Numbered from the stretch's first letter, positions 16,719-25,422 are shown. The stretch is 45,959 nucleotides of DNA from an uncultured Atopostipes sp. (GCA_910588235.1 CAJUOQ010000017.1:1-45959); one strand, 5' to 3'. Notes: generated by a model not told the origin, from the letters alone. Program-made: numbers and translations.

Positions 16719-16761
16719 AAAAGACCCATGAGCTACTGCAGAGTAAGCTCATGGGTCTTTT
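16719..16761. terminator. strong bidirectional terminator
   Basis: A 16-bp perfect stem (AAAAGACCCATGAGCT with its complement) around an 11-nt loop, with A-run and T-run included. It serves both the rightward araC transcript and the leftward acetyltransferase transcript. Confidence 0.92.
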
Positions 16762-16774
16762 CTAATTTTTATTT

Positions 16775-17065
16775 TTAATTTTCGTCTGCCATAATGTGTC
16801 CATATTTATCAGGTTTACGTTTAAATAATTCGACGACATATGGGCAGGAAGGACTAATTTTCTTGCCTTCTTTTTCCATTTCTTCTACGAGACGGTCCAC
16901 TAATTGCTCGGCAATGCCTTGTCCTCGTAAAGAAGGATCCACAAATGTGTGATCCGCATCGATTACTTTATCACTGTCTCCTACAGGTTTATAAGTGATT
17001 TCCGCGATTCTTTCGTCGGCTTCATTTTCTTGATAGAAACTATTTTCATCTTTTTTAAATTCCAT
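16775..17065 (-). CDS. small GNAT-fold N-acetyltransferase (YjdJ-like)
   Basis: About 96 aa. It contains the acetyl-CoA pyrophosphate loop R47-G-Q-G-I-A52 and ends with SCPYVVELFKRKPDKYG, the pattern of the short YjdJ/N-acetyltransferase_4 group, which covers only the C-terminal half of a normal GNAT fold. A TTG 18 bases upstream is in frame, but GAGGGG is about seven bases before the ATG at 17065, so that is chosen. Substrate unknown. It lies downstream of copB and a 44-aa ORF on the same strand. Confidence 0.85.
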   Translation of the reverse strand: MEFKKDENSFYQENEADERIAEITYKPVGDSDKVIDADHTFVDPSLRGQGIAEQLVDRLVEEMEKEGKKISPSCPYVVELFKRKPDKYGHIMADEN

Positions 17066-17111
17066 TCTTAACCCCTCATTCAATATTTAAATACTTTATG
17101 AACTAAATTGA

Positions 17112-17246
17112 TTAACGCTTCTTTATTTTTGGTTTCTCTTCCATTGCTTCTTCTGCGCATAAGCGAGAAATGAGTTCAATTTTTTTGTCCTGAAATTCTT
17201 TCTTTCGATCTTGGATGGCCTTATTAAACTTTGCTTGATCTGACAT
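17112..17246 (-). CDS. small highly charged protein, 44 aa, unknown
   Basis: A short frame from ATG at 17246 to TAA at 17112. The product begins MSDQAKFNKAIQDRKKEF and ends EEKPKIKKR. It has no membrane segment and is almost entirely charged and helical in character. AGGGGGA lies nine bases upstream of the ATG and a TACAAT -10-like box is at 17290-17295. It sits between copB and the acetyltransferase gene with about 45 bases to the latter. I do not recognise the family. The ribosome site, codon use and lack of overlap make it a credible gene. Confidence 0.55.
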   Translation of the reverse strand: MSDQAKFNKAIQDRKKEFQDKKIELISRLCAEEAMEEKPKIKKR

Positions 17247-17434
17247 TTGAACTAATCCCCCTTTTGAGGTTTTCATTTTGTATGCGTAGATTGTAACAGA
17301 ATGATTTTACAATAGAAAGACTTTTCTGTAAGTGGCATACAATGATTATTTCTATGTCCTTCATTTGTCTTTCTAAATTCATTGTAGCGCATTTTTTATT
17401 TTGAAGAAAGCATTTTCAACCATTCATCATTCTT

Positions 17435-19453
17435 TTAATTTTCTAGGCGTAAAGCAACCGCATTAACCGCGACGATCACAGTACTTAAGGACATCAGTAT
17501 TGCTCCGACAGCTGGGCTCAATGTAAAGCCAATTGGTGCTAATACACCAGCAGCTAAAGGTATTGCAACAAAGTTATAACCGGCACCCCACCAGAGATTT
17601 TGTGTCATTTTATTCGTGGTTTTATTGGCTAACTCTAAGAAAGCCTCGATATCTGCGGGGTCAGATTGCGTCAAGATAATATCGGCAGAATCCAAAGCAA
17701 CTTGAGTGCCTGCACCTACCGCAATTCCAACATCGGCTAAAGCTAAGGACGGCGCATCGTTCACACCATCTCCGACCATAATGACGGTTTTATTTTCATC
17801 TGTTAACTTTTCAATGAATTGATATTTATCTTGCGGGGACTGGTTTGCTTTATATTCAATCCCTAATTCTTCAGCAACGCCTTGTGCCGCCTTCTCATTA
17901 TCTCCTGTCGCCATAATGGGTTCGATATTATTCTCTTTCAGTGCTTGAATTAAATCATGACTGGTGGCTTTTAACTCATCACCTAAAGCAACAGCTCCAA
18001 TGGCTTGCCCATCTTCTACTAAAACACTGGCAGTCGCTCCTTTTGGAATTTCAAGGTTCAAGTCCTGTTCATAGGATTTTTGGCTAATAAGCTCATAATG
18101 TTTCCCCTTAGCTTCGCCTTCGACTCCTTTTCCAGAGAGGACATCGATCGAGTCAAAATTAACAATCTCTACTGCTTCTTCTTCCGCATACTGGGTAATA
18201 GATTGTGCAATTGGATGACTTGAACCACCCTCGATACCAGCCATTAAACCCGTAATTTCAGCTTCTGTATAATTTTCGTCTAACACTTTAATATTTAAAA
18301 CTTTAAATTCACCTGTTGTTAAAGTCCCTGTTTTATCTAATAACATAACATCTGCTTCATGAGCCGCTTCTAACGCTTCACGGTCTTTCACTAATAATCC
18401 GCGACTAGCCCCTAAACTTGTACTACGCGCCACAACTAATGGAATCGCTAGTCCTAAAGCGTGCGGACAAGCAATAACCAAAGTCGTCACCGTGAAAGTC
18501 ACTGCCGTCGGTAAATCTTCCATTAATAACCAAGCAATAAAAGCAATGATTGCGACTGCAACAGCAATATAGAATAACCAGCCAGCTACTTTTTGTGCTA
18601 AGTTTTCAGCATGTGAGGGTTGGTTTTGCGCTTCACTAATCAGTGTTTGCACTTGCGAAATAAAAGATTGATCCCCAGTTTCTTGGACTTCAATATATAA
18701 AACGCCATCTCCGTTTGTAGAACCCCCAATGACTTCATCTTCGACATTCTTTTCTACTGGCTTAGACTCTCCCGTCAATAACGCTTCATTCACACGCGAT
18801 TGTCCGCTCGTAATCACGCCATCCGCCGGGATATTTTCTCCCGCCTGTACTCGAATTAAATCGCCTACTTCTAAATCAGCGACCGGACAGGTCTCGATTT
18901 TTTCATCTTCGAGGACCACATGAGCATCTTTAGGAACAAGTTCCGCTAACGATTGCTGCGCATCTCCCGCATCCCCAATCGCCTTCATCTCAATCCAGTG
19001 CCCTAAAAGCATAATTAAGATTAAAGATGCAAATTCAAAGAAAAAGTCCATAACATGGGTGTCCATGGTATACCGAGCGATCACCGCATAAATACTGTAA
19101 AAGAAGGAAACACTAACCCCTAAAGAGACTAGCGCCATCATTCCCGGAGCCTTTTGTTTAAATTCATCCACTGCTCCCTGGTAAAATGGTTTTCCGCCAT
19201 ACACGAGTAAAATCGTCGATAAAATTGCAACTAAAATATCGGAATAAGGAAATGTAAATTGAAAGGGTAAAGTAACCCCCATCATCGGTGAAAGGATCAT
19301 AATAATTAACCCGATCGGCAATGATTTTAGAAATAACTCCTTAAAATTTCCATGATGGTGATGGGCATGTCCGCCTCCTCCATGGTCATGACCCTGGTGA
19401 TCATGATGTTCCTCATGTTGGTGCTCTTCATGATGATGTTCGTGTTCACTCAT
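17435..19453 (-). CDS. copB: copper-translocating P-type ATPase, CopB type (P1B-3)
   Basis: About 672 aa. A histidine-rich N-terminal tail (about 14 His in the first 40 residues) precedes eight membrane helices. Motifs: TGES actuator loop, membrane metal site CPH (IACPHALGLAIP), phosphorylation site DKTGT, and hinge GDGVNDAP. CPH rather than CPC marks the P1B-3 group, which exports copper or silver, as in Enterococcus hirae CopB. A GTG at 19480 is in frame, but AAGGAGG lies eight bases before the ATG at 19453, so I start there. The promoter holds a CopY-type box. No copY, copA or copZ is in the window. Confidence 0.93.
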   Translation of the reverse strand: MSEHEHHHEEHQHEEHHDHQGHDHGGGGHAHHHHGNFKELFLKSLPIGLIIMILSPMMGVTLPFQFTFPYSDILVAILSTILLVYGGKPFYQGAVDEFKQKAPGMMALVSLGVSVSFFYSIYAVIARYTMDTHVMDFFFEFASLILIMLLGHWIEMKAIGDAGDAQQSLAELVPKDAHVVLEDEKIETCPVADLEVGDLIRVQAGENIPADGVITSGQSRVNEALLTGESKPVEKNVEDEVIGGSTNGDGVLYIEVQETGDQSFISQVQTLISEAQNQPSHAENLAQKVAGWLFYIAVAVAIIAFIAWLLMEDLPTAVTFTVTTLVIACPHALGLAIPLVVARSTSLGASRGLLVKDREALEAAHEADVMLLDKTGTLTTGEFKVLNIKVLDENYTEAEITGLMAGIEGGSSHPIAQSITQYAEEEAVEIVNFDSIDVLSGKGVEGEAKGKHYELISQKSYEQDLNLEIPKGATASVLVEDGQAIGAVALGDELKATSHDLIQALKENNIEPIMATGDNEKAAQGVAEELGIEYKANQSPQDKYQFIEKLTDENKTVIMVGDGVNDAPSLALADVGIAVGAGTQVALDSADIILTQSDPADIEAFLELANKTTNKMTQNLWWGAGYNFVAIPLAAGVLAPIGFTLSPAVGAILMSLSTVIVAVNAVALRLEN

Positions 19454-19486
19454 ATTTATTGCCTCCTTGTTTATTTTCACACTGAT

Positions 19487-19515
19487 AGTTTACAATTGTA
19501 GACATTAATTGTCAA
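19487..19515 (-). promoter_or_regulatory. copB promoter
   Basis: On the minus strand TTGACA (19510-19515) and TAAACT (19487-19492) are 17 bases apart, 35-60 nt upstream of the copB start. The cop box lies in the spacer and touches the -10, so a bound repressor would block polymerase. Confidence 0.8.
19491..19500. promoter_or_regulatory. cop box (CopY operator)
   Basis: TACAATTGTA matches the CopY consensus TACAnnTGTA exactly. A second, looser dyad GACA-TTAAT-TGTC lies at 19501-19513 beside the -35. In the known family CopY leaves this site when loaded with Cu(I). Confidence 0.85.
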
Positions 19516-19644
19516 ACAATTGCCTTTTCATTTTAACAAGTTATAGTTTCTTTCTATCTATATCATTTAGCCGTAAAAATATCATTATTCACCTTTCTCC
19601 CATTGTTCTTTTTATGCATTGAAACCTTCTCCAATTCGATATCT

Positions 19645-19673
19645 TTGATAATTTTCAATCCTTGTTTTATGGT
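19645..19673 (+). promoter_or_regulatory. candidate promoter of pyruvate oxidase gene
   Basis: TTGATA (19645-19650) and TATGGT (19668-19673) are 17 bases apart, 55 nt upstream of the ATG. A perfect dyad TTCAGA-AGA-TCTGAA lies at 19677-19691, just after the -10, and could be an operator. Confidence 0.55.
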
Positions 19674-19727
19674 GAATTCAGAAGATCTGAAACTGCCGGA
19701 ACAATTAAGCACAGAAAGGAAATTATC

Positions 19728-21521
19728 ATGGATGACAAAATCACAGCTGGAAAAGCTGCGTTAAACGTTATTGAAAGCTGGGGCGTCAAACAGATTTACG
19801 GAATTCCTGCCGGTTCACTAAATGGCATTATGGATACTCTGTATACGGCACAAGATACAATCGACTTTATTCAAGTTCGCCACGAAGAAGTGGGAGCTTT
19901 AGCTGCATCAATGCAGCCTAAGTTTTCTGGAAATATCGGAATCGTTTTAGGTTCTGGTGGTCCAGGAGCAACGCACTTGATGAACGGTTTGTATGATGCG
20001 CGCGAAGATGATGTGCCTATGCTTGCGATTATCGGTACTCGTCCGCTCAAGGAAGTTAATCTAGATGGTTTCCAAGAGTTAAACCAAAACCCAATTTATG
20101 CCGATGTTTCTGATTATAACGTCCGTGTTGCTTACCCGGAACAATTACCAAAAATTATTGACCGTGCGATTCGTGAAGCGATTGGTAAAGGCGGCGTCGC
20201 AACAGTCGAAGTGCCCGTTGATTTCCACTGGGCTGAAATTGATAATGATGAATGGTACTCTTCCGCAAATGGTTACCGTAAACCACTACCGCCACATTTA
20301 AATGACAAAGATATAGAGAAAGCTGCAAAACTGTTAAAGGAAGCAGAACGCCCAGTCATTTATGCTGGAATTGGTACACGTGGGCATGGTAAAGAAGTTG
20401 TAGACTTAGCGGATAAATTGAAAGCACCTCTCATCGTTACGGGTAAAAACTATGATACCTTTGATTTCGAATATGCGGGTTTTATGGGTTCTGCAGGTCG
20501 TGTTGGCTGGAAACCAGGAAATGAGATCCTTGAAGAAGCCGATACGATTTTATTCGCAGGTAGTGATTACCCATTTGTTGAGTCAGGAGGTCTTTTTGAA
20601 GATAAGAAATTCATTCAAATTGATATCGATTCAACTCGAATCGGTAAACGACGTTCAGTCGATGCAGCGATTGTTGGGGATGCAGCAGAAGCCATTCGTG
20701 AGCTTACTGAAAAAGTAGAGGACAAACCTGAAAGTGCTTGGTATCGTGCGAGCTTGAAAAATGGTAAAAACTGGCGCGACTATATGACTTCACTTGAAAC
20801 GAAAACGGAAGGTGACTTACAAGCTTACCAAATCTTTAACGCGATTAATAAATATGCGGATGAAGACGCCACTTATTCAGTAGATGTTGGAAATGTAACT
20901 CAAAATTCTGTCCGTCATTTACACTTAACACCTAAGAATTTATGGCGAACTTCTCCTAAATTTGCGACAATGGGGAACGGTTTACCAGGGTCCATGGCTG
21001 CAAAACTTGAATTCCCAGAACGCCAAGCATGGAACTTATCCGGTGATGGTGGAATGGGTATGGTGATGCAAGATATTGTGACAATGGTCCAATATGACTT
21101 AGCCTCTATCCACATTGTCTTCACCAATATGATGTATGGATTTATTAAACGTGAACAAGAAATCTCAAACAAAAATCCATTCTTCGGTGTAGATTTTAAA
21201 ACGCCTGTTGACTTCGCAAAAGTCGCAGAAGCACAAGGAGCTGTGGGTTATACCATTACTTCTATTGATGAAATCGATGAAGTTTTTGAGAAAGCAATAG
21301 CCGATGAAAAAGCAGGAAAAGTCGTACTCATTGATGCCAAAATCACCAATGAACAACCTATTCCTGTTGAATATTTAGTCTTAGATGAAGAAGAACATTC
21401 TGAAGAAGACATCCAAAAATACAAAGACCGCTTTGAAGCTTGGAACTTGAAACCATTCCGCGAATTCTTAGAAGAAGAAGGTTTAGAACCAAACGTCAAA
21501 CATTCAAGACTGGGTAAATAA
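19728..21521 (+). CDS. pyruvate oxidase (TPP- and FAD-dependent)
   Basis: About 597 aa, the length of Lactobacillales Pox/SpxB. It converts pyruvate, phosphate and O2 to acetyl-phosphate, CO2 and H2O2. The N-terminal TPP pyrimidine domain carries the catalytic glutamate in RHEEVGA; the middle FAD domain includes VIYAGIGTRGHG; the C-terminal TPP domain has the GDGGMGMVMQD motif ending in FTN. The frame is open from an upstream TTG, but AAAGGA about seven bases before the ATG at 19728 decides the start. It is monocistronic, with its own promoter and terminator. Named spxB or pox in related species. An acetolactate synthase is less likely given the segments shared with pyruvate oxidases. Confidence 0.92.
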   Translation: MDDKITAGKAALNVIESWGVKQIYGIPAGSLNGIMDTLYTAQDTIDFIQVRHEEVGALAASMQPKFSGNIGIVLGSGGPGATHLMNGLYDAREDDVPMLAIIGTRPLKEVNLDGFQELNQNPIYADVSDYNVRVAYPEQLPKIIDRAIREAIGKGGVATVEVPVDFHWAEIDNDEWYSSANGYRKPLPPHLNDKDIEKAAKLLKEAERPVIYAGIGTRGHGKEVVDLADKLKAPLIVTGKNYDTFDFEYAGFMGSAGRVGWKPGNEILEEADTILFAGSDYPFVESGGLFEDKKFIQIDIDSTRIGKRRSVDAAIVGDAAEAIRELTEKVEDKPESAWYRASLKNGKNWRDYMTSLETKTEGDLQAYQIFNAINKYADEDATYSVDVGNVTQNSVRHLHLTPKNLWRTSPKFATMGNGLPGSMAAKLEFPERQAWNLSGDGGMGMVMQDIVTMVQYDLASIHIVFTNMMYGFIKREQEISNKNPFFGVDFKTPVDFAKVAEAQGAVGYTITSIDEIDEVFEKAIADEKAGKVVLIDAKITNEQPIPVEYLVLDEEEHSEEDIQKYKDRFEAWNLKPFREFLEEEGLEPNVKHSRLGK

Positions 21522-21542
21522 AAAGAAGCAAATCCCTTATTA

Positions 21543-21574
21543 GGTTAGAATCGGCAACGGTTCTAACCTTTTTT
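21543..21574 (+). terminator. terminator of pyruvate oxidase gene
   Basis: GGTTAGAA (21543-21550) pairs with TTCTAACC (21561-21568), followed by six T. Confidence 0.88.
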
Positions 21575-21580
21575 ATATCC

Positions 21581-21613
21581 AAAAGACGACTATAATGAGT
21601 GATTATAGCCGTC
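21581..21613 (-). terminator. terminator of the Ldh_2-family gene
   Basis: On the minus strand GACGGCTATAAT pairs with ATTATAGTCGTC (one wobble) around a 5-nt loop, followed by TTTT. It lies 18 nt after the stop codon. Confidence 0.8.
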
Positions 21614-21630
21614 TCTTTCTGTTTTATTTA

Positions 21631-22746
21631 TTATTCGTTTGCTTTTTCAAGCGGAAAAACAAATTCAGTTAAACCGGCATCCTCACGAAGTTTGATTAAA
21701 TCTTTTTGGATAGATTCATTCACTGGCAACCCAGTTTCTTTTCGCTCTTGCCAAGTTAAGTATTCTTTTTCACCCGCTGTATAAATTCGTGCTTCTCCAG
21801 GAGCTCTTTTCGCGGCACGCAATTCTCTTAAAATAGCGCCCGTCGTTTTTTCAAAACTGTCTCGACCCATAAAAGCTTCGGTATCCACCGCTATGAAAAA
21901 GTGACCCAGGTGGTATTTTAAATGGCCTTCTTCATCATTCATGCCGGCAAGTTTACTCAAAAAGTTTCCTTGTTGTAAGGCCGCGGAGAGAACTTCGACT
22001 ACTGTCGCAAAACCATAGCCTTTATAGCCCGCTAGTTCTTCGCCAATTCCCCCTAAAGGAGCTAAAGCCGCATCCCCCGTAACTAAGCCTTTTAAAATTT
22101 CCTCAGAATCCGTCATGGCGATACCGTCTCTTCCGATGACTGTACCCGCTGGCGTGTCTTTTCCTTGTCGCTCAAATACTTCAATTTTTCCTCTCTGCAT
22201 AATTGAAGTTGCGGCATCTAAAGAAAATGGAAAAGCTTCATCTGTTGGAAAAGCAAAAGTTAATGGATTGGTTCCTAATTTATTTTCTACACTAAATGTG
22301 GGCGCAATCGATGGCCGTGCATTCGTCCCTGACATGCCGATACATCCTGCTTTAGCTGCCATTTCAGTATAATAACCAGCAATCCCATAATGTGTGGAAT
22401 TACGAACAGCCACCATTCCCATTCCGTATTCCTTCGCTTTTTCAATTGCGATACGCATAGAATGATGGGAAACCACTTGCCCCATTCCGTCATGCGCATC
22501 AATCACGGCCGTTGTCGGGGTTTCGCGGATAATTTCCCAGTCAGTTGTTGCTGACTGCGTGCCCGCTTGAATTCGATCGATATACATCGGTTTCAAACGG
22601 TTGGCTCCATGACTATCGATTCCTTTTTTATCCGCATCAAGTAAGACATCCGTACAAATTTCTGCATCTTCTTCGGGTACACCATTCGCCACAAATACCG
22701 CTTTGACGAACTTATAATATTCGTCCCAATCTAAATAAGCCTCCAT
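21631..22746 (-). CDS. Ldh_2 family malate/L-lactate/ureidoglycolate-type dehydrogenase
   Basis: A 371-aa NAD(P)-dependent 2-hydroxyacid dehydrogenase of the non-Rossmann Ldh_2 fold. It shows the family signatures DSHGANRLKPMYIDRI near residues 46-61, with the catalytic histidine, and RNSTHYGIAGYYTEMA near 112-127. A GYKGYG segment follows later. Members reduce or oxidise malate, L-lactate, ureidoglycolate or sulfolactate; the substrate cannot be read from sequence. Strong ribosome site AGGAGGAAG. It is monocistronic, with a near-consensus promoter and a possible cre site, which suggests use of a secondary carbon source. Confidence 0.87.
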   Translation of the reverse strand: MEAYLDWDEYYKFVKAVFVANGVPEEDAEICTDVLLDADKKGIDSHGANRLKPMYIDRIQAGTQSATTDWEIIRETPTTAVIDAHDGMGQVVSHHSMRIAIEKAKEYGMGMVAVRNSTHYGIAGYYTEMAAKAGCIGMSGTNARPSIAPTFSVENKLGTNPLTFAFPTDEAFPFSLDAATSIMQRGKIEVFERQGKDTPAGTVIGRDGIAMTDSEEILKGLVTGDAALAPLGGIGEELAGYKGYGFATVVEVLSAALQQGNFLSKLAGMNDEEGHLKYHLGHFFIAVDTEAFMGRDSFEKTTGAILRELRAAKRAPGEARIYTAGEKEYLTWQERKETGLPVNESIQKDLIKLREDAGLTEFVFPLEKANE

Positions 22747-22766
22747 TTTTCTTCCTCCTCGGATTT

Positions 22767-22780
22767 TTAAAACGCTTTCT
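22767..22780. promoter_or_regulatory. possible cre (CcpA) site
   Basis: On the minus strand AGAAAGCGTTTTAA matches the cre consensus TGWAANCGNTNWCA at all but two fixed positions. It lies just downstream of the Ldh_2 promoter -10, a place where CcpA acts as a roadblock. Confidence 0.4.
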
Positions 22781-22791
22781 AAGTTGTTAAA

Positions 22792-22820
22792 AGTGTAACA
22801 ACCTGTGGGTACATAGTCAA
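22792..22820 (-). promoter_or_regulatory. promoter of the Ldh_2-family gene
   Basis: On the minus strand TTGACT (22815-22820) and TACACT (22792-22797) are 17 bases apart, about 46 nt upstream of the start codon. Confidence 0.7.
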
Positions 22821-22844
22821 TATGTTACCTATTTTTTGAATATA

Positions 22845-22872
22845 TAAAAAAACAACGCGACAAGGCGTTGTT
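22845..22872 (-). terminator. terminator of the atp operon
   Basis: AACAACGC (22851-22858) pairs with GCGTTGTT (22865-22872), with a T-run on the minus strand directly after atpC. Confidence 0.85.
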
Positions 22873-22883
22873 TTTCAAATCTT

Positions 22884-23273
22884 TTATCTTACGGCAGAGA
22901 TTCGCGTAATCGCTCGTTCTAAAGCTAATTCCGCTTCGCGTGCTTCTCGTGTTGATAATTCTGAAGCTAAGCGTTCTTCTGCTCGTTTTTTTGCACGTTC
23001 TGCTCTTGCTTGATCAATCTCATCAGCATATTCAAAAGTGCGAACGAATAAGTGTGCTTGATTTTCTTTAAAATTGAAAATTCCTTCCGAGACAACAACT
23101 TCTTCCCTATCGTTCTCACGAATTAATAGAATTTTCCCAATTTTGACCGGAATAACTGCCGGCATATGGTTTGCTAGAATCGTACGAATTCCATCTTCTG
23201 TAGGGAGAGAAACGCGTTCGATTTCTTCTACTTGCTTTTTACCATCCATAGTTAACATGGTTAATTCAAACAT
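22884..23273 (-). CDS. atpC: F-type ATPase epsilon subunit
   Basis: A 129-aa central-stalk subunit: an N-terminal beta sandwich of about 85 residues followed by a two-helix C-terminal domain (AERAKKRAEERLASELSTREAREAELALERAI). It couples F1 to the c ring and restrains ATP hydrolysis. The sequence is divergent but the length and helix pattern are standard. Last gene of the operon, 12 nt after atpD with a strong GGAGGGA site. Confidence 0.9.
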   Translation of the reverse strand: MFELTMLTMDGKKQVEEIERVSLPTEDGIRTILANHMPAVIPVKIGKILLIRENDREEVVVSEGIFNFKENQAHLFVRTFEYADEIDQARAERAKKRAEERLASELSTREAREAELALERAITRISAVR

Positions 23274-23285
23274 CTTATCCCTCCA

Positions 23286-24665
23286 CTACTTTTCGGCAGC
23301 TTCAATAACATCATCAATGGTTGCTTTAAATAAGAAAGTACTTTCTGAAATATGATCGACTTCACCATCTAAGATTGCTTTGAAACTACGAATCGTATCT
23401 TCTACTGGTACAAATACACCCTTCATGCCGGTAAAGCTTTCTCCAACGTGGAAAGGTTGTGATAGGAAGTTTCTGATTTTTCGCGCACGATTGGCGGTTA
23501 GACGGTCTTCCTCACTCAATTCATCCATACCTAAGATTGCAATAATATCTTGTAATTCATCATAACGTTGTAAAATTGCTTGAACTCTCTGTGCAATTTC
23601 TACGTGTTCTTCACCCACATATTCTGCAGCAAGCAAGCTACTGTTTGACTCTAGTGGGTCAACGGCTGGATAAATTCCTAATGACGCAATGTCACGACTT
23701 AATACGGTTCGCGCGTCTAAGTGCGCAAAAGCGATGGCTGCCGCCGGGTCCGTTAAGTCATCCGCTGGTACGTAGATCGCTTGAATCGATGTAATCGCAC
23801 CATCTTGTGTTGAAGTAATTCGTTCCTGTAAGTCTCCCATCTCGTTTGCCAATGTCGGCTGATAACCAACTGCTGATGGCATACGTCCGAGTAAAGCTGA
23901 GATCTCTTGACCTGCTTGGATATAACGGAAGATATTATCGATAAAGAGTAAAACATTTCGTTGTTGTTTATCTCGGAAATATTCAGCCATTGTTAGTCCT
24001 GATAAAGCAACACGCATACGAGCTCCTGGTGGCTCGTTCATTTGCCCATAAATAAGAACGGTCTGGTCTAATACGCCTGAGTCTTTCATTTCATAATACA
24101 TATCGTTCCCCTCACGGGTACGCTCACCAACACCAGCAATGACGGATAAGTCACCCGTTTCCATTGACGTGTTATGTATTAACTCTTGCATAAGAACCGT
24201 TTTTCCAACACCGGCTCCCCCGAATAATCCAATCTTTCCACCTTGTGGATATGGACAGAGTAAATCAATAACTTTTACACCTGTTTCAAGAATTCTTGTA
24301 CTTGTTCTTTGTTCATCAAAAGCTGGCGCTTTACGATGGATAGGCATTTCAAGGTCTGCTTCTGGCTTTCCTTTTCCATCAATAGTGTCTCCTAAAACGT
24401 TAAACATACGTCCAAGGGTAGCCTCTCCCACTGGTACTTCGATAGGTGCACCTGTGTCTGCTACTTTCGTACCACGCACAAGTCCATCAGTGGATTCCAT
24501 TGAAATACAACGAACAATGTCATGTCCGACGTGTTGTGCCACTTCTAATACAATTTCCGGATCCGTTTGGACAATTAATTTATTATATAAATTCGGAAGT
24601 TCTTCTTTCTTGAATTTTACCTCAACCACTGATCCAATAATCTGATTGATTGTTCCAATATTCAT
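23286..24665 (-). CDS. atpD: F-type ATPase beta subunit
   Basis: A 459-aa catalytic subunit. Walker A is GGAGVGKTVL near residues 146-155, the catalytic glutamate is in GVGERTREGND, Walker B is VLLFIDNIF, and the DELSEED loop that contacts gamma is intact (MDELSEEDRL). It differs from common beta sequences at several otherwise fixed spots, such as FRYIQAGQEIS and TSTQDGAITS. Four bases separate it from atpG. Confidence 0.97.
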   Translation of the reverse strand: MNIGTINQIIGSVVEVKFKKEELPNLYNKLIVQTDPEIVLEVAQHVGHDIVRCISMESTDGLVRGTKVADTGAPIEVPVGEATLGRMFNVLGDTIDGKGKPEADLEMPIHRKAPAFDEQRTSTRILETGVKVIDLLCPYPQGGKIGLFGGAGVGKTVLMQELIHNTSMETGDLSVIAGVGERTREGNDMYYEMKDSGVLDQTVLIYGQMNEPPGARMRVALSGLTMAEYFRDKQQRNVLLFIDNIFRYIQAGQEISALLGRMPSAVGYQPTLANEMGDLQERITSTQDGAITSIQAIYVPADDLTDPAAAIAFAHLDARTVLSRDIASLGIYPAVDPLESNSSLLAAEYVGEEHVEIAQRVQAILQRYDELQDIIAILGMDELSEEDRLTANRARKIRNFLSQPFHVGESFTGMKGVFVPVEDTIRSFKAILDGEVDHISESTFLFKATIDDVIEAAEK

Positions 24666-24669
24666 ATTT

Positions 24670-25422
24670 TTATTCCACCCCCGCTGATAGTTCTAAAATC
24701 TCTTGAGTAATTTCTTCTTGTCGTAACTGGTTGTAACGGTTTCTCAACTCTTCACGCATCTCGTTCGCATTATCTGTTGCTTGTTCCATCGCAATACGAC
24801 GGGACATGTTTTCTGAAAATTTCGATTGATAATACGCTTCGTATAAAGTCATAAATAAATAAAATTCTTGGAACCGTTGATTCGCTACGTCATAATTAGG
24901 TTCATAGATCACCATATCTGTTCGTAATAATTGCTGATTCAATTTACGCCAATGGATTTCAACGGTGTTTCCGCTCATTTTAGGGACAGCTATTATAATT
25001 CGATAATCTCTCATTAATTCTACAAGATCATCATAAAATTCTTCAATATATAAGCTATCACTCGAGCGGAGGTCGTTGACGACTTCGACATTCGAATTTT
25101 TTTTCATTCTGTCAAAGCCTTGTGTACCAATCCAATAGACATAATCTAATTCTTGAGCAGCTTTTTGCATTGTACGATTGTATAAAGAAGCGAGCCCTAA
25201 ATCAGAAGCAATACAAATGCCGAGAATAGGTAAATCTTTAGAATCTTCAAACGTTTCTGTTTCCATCCGTTCAAAATCTTCTGTAATTTCCGCTAATTCT
25301 TGCATTTGACGTTGATATTTTTGAAGCTTACTCATTGAAACGAGATTCATTGCATTCGTAATTTTTGATACTTGATTGACTGTGTCTAAACGTAACTGAA
25401 TCGTTTTAACGTTTTCAGCCAT
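24670..25422 (-). CDS. atpG: F-type ATPase gamma subunit, short and divergent
   Basis: A 250-aa rotor shaft, shorter than the usual 285-300. The N-terminal helix keeps the pattern ITNAMNLVSMSKLQ, and the C-terminal helix keeps MEQATDNANEMREEL and EITQEILELSAG. The globular middle is reduced and poorly conserved. It overlaps atpA by 8 bases. The termini are those that enter the alpha-beta barrel, so the subunit should work; the missing part lies in the exposed foot or globular region. Confidence 0.93.
   Translation of the reverse strand: MAENVKTIQLRLDTVNQVSKITNAMNLVSMSKLQKYQRQMQELAEITEDFERMETETFEDSKDLPILGICIASDLGLASLYNRTMQKAAQELDYVYWIGTQGFDRMKKNSNVEVVNDLRSSDSLYIEEFYDDLVELMRDYRIIIAVPKMSGNTVEIHWRKLNQQLLRTDMVIYEPNYDVANQRFQEFYLFMTLYEAYYQSKFSENMSRRIAMEQATDNANEMREELRNRYNQLRQEEITQEILELSAGVE

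Noticed and set aside
16564..16752. Protein-coding reading of the 41-bp repeat
   Set aside because: Forty-one is not a multiple of three, so every unit shifts the frame, and no ribosome site precedes the short open frame.
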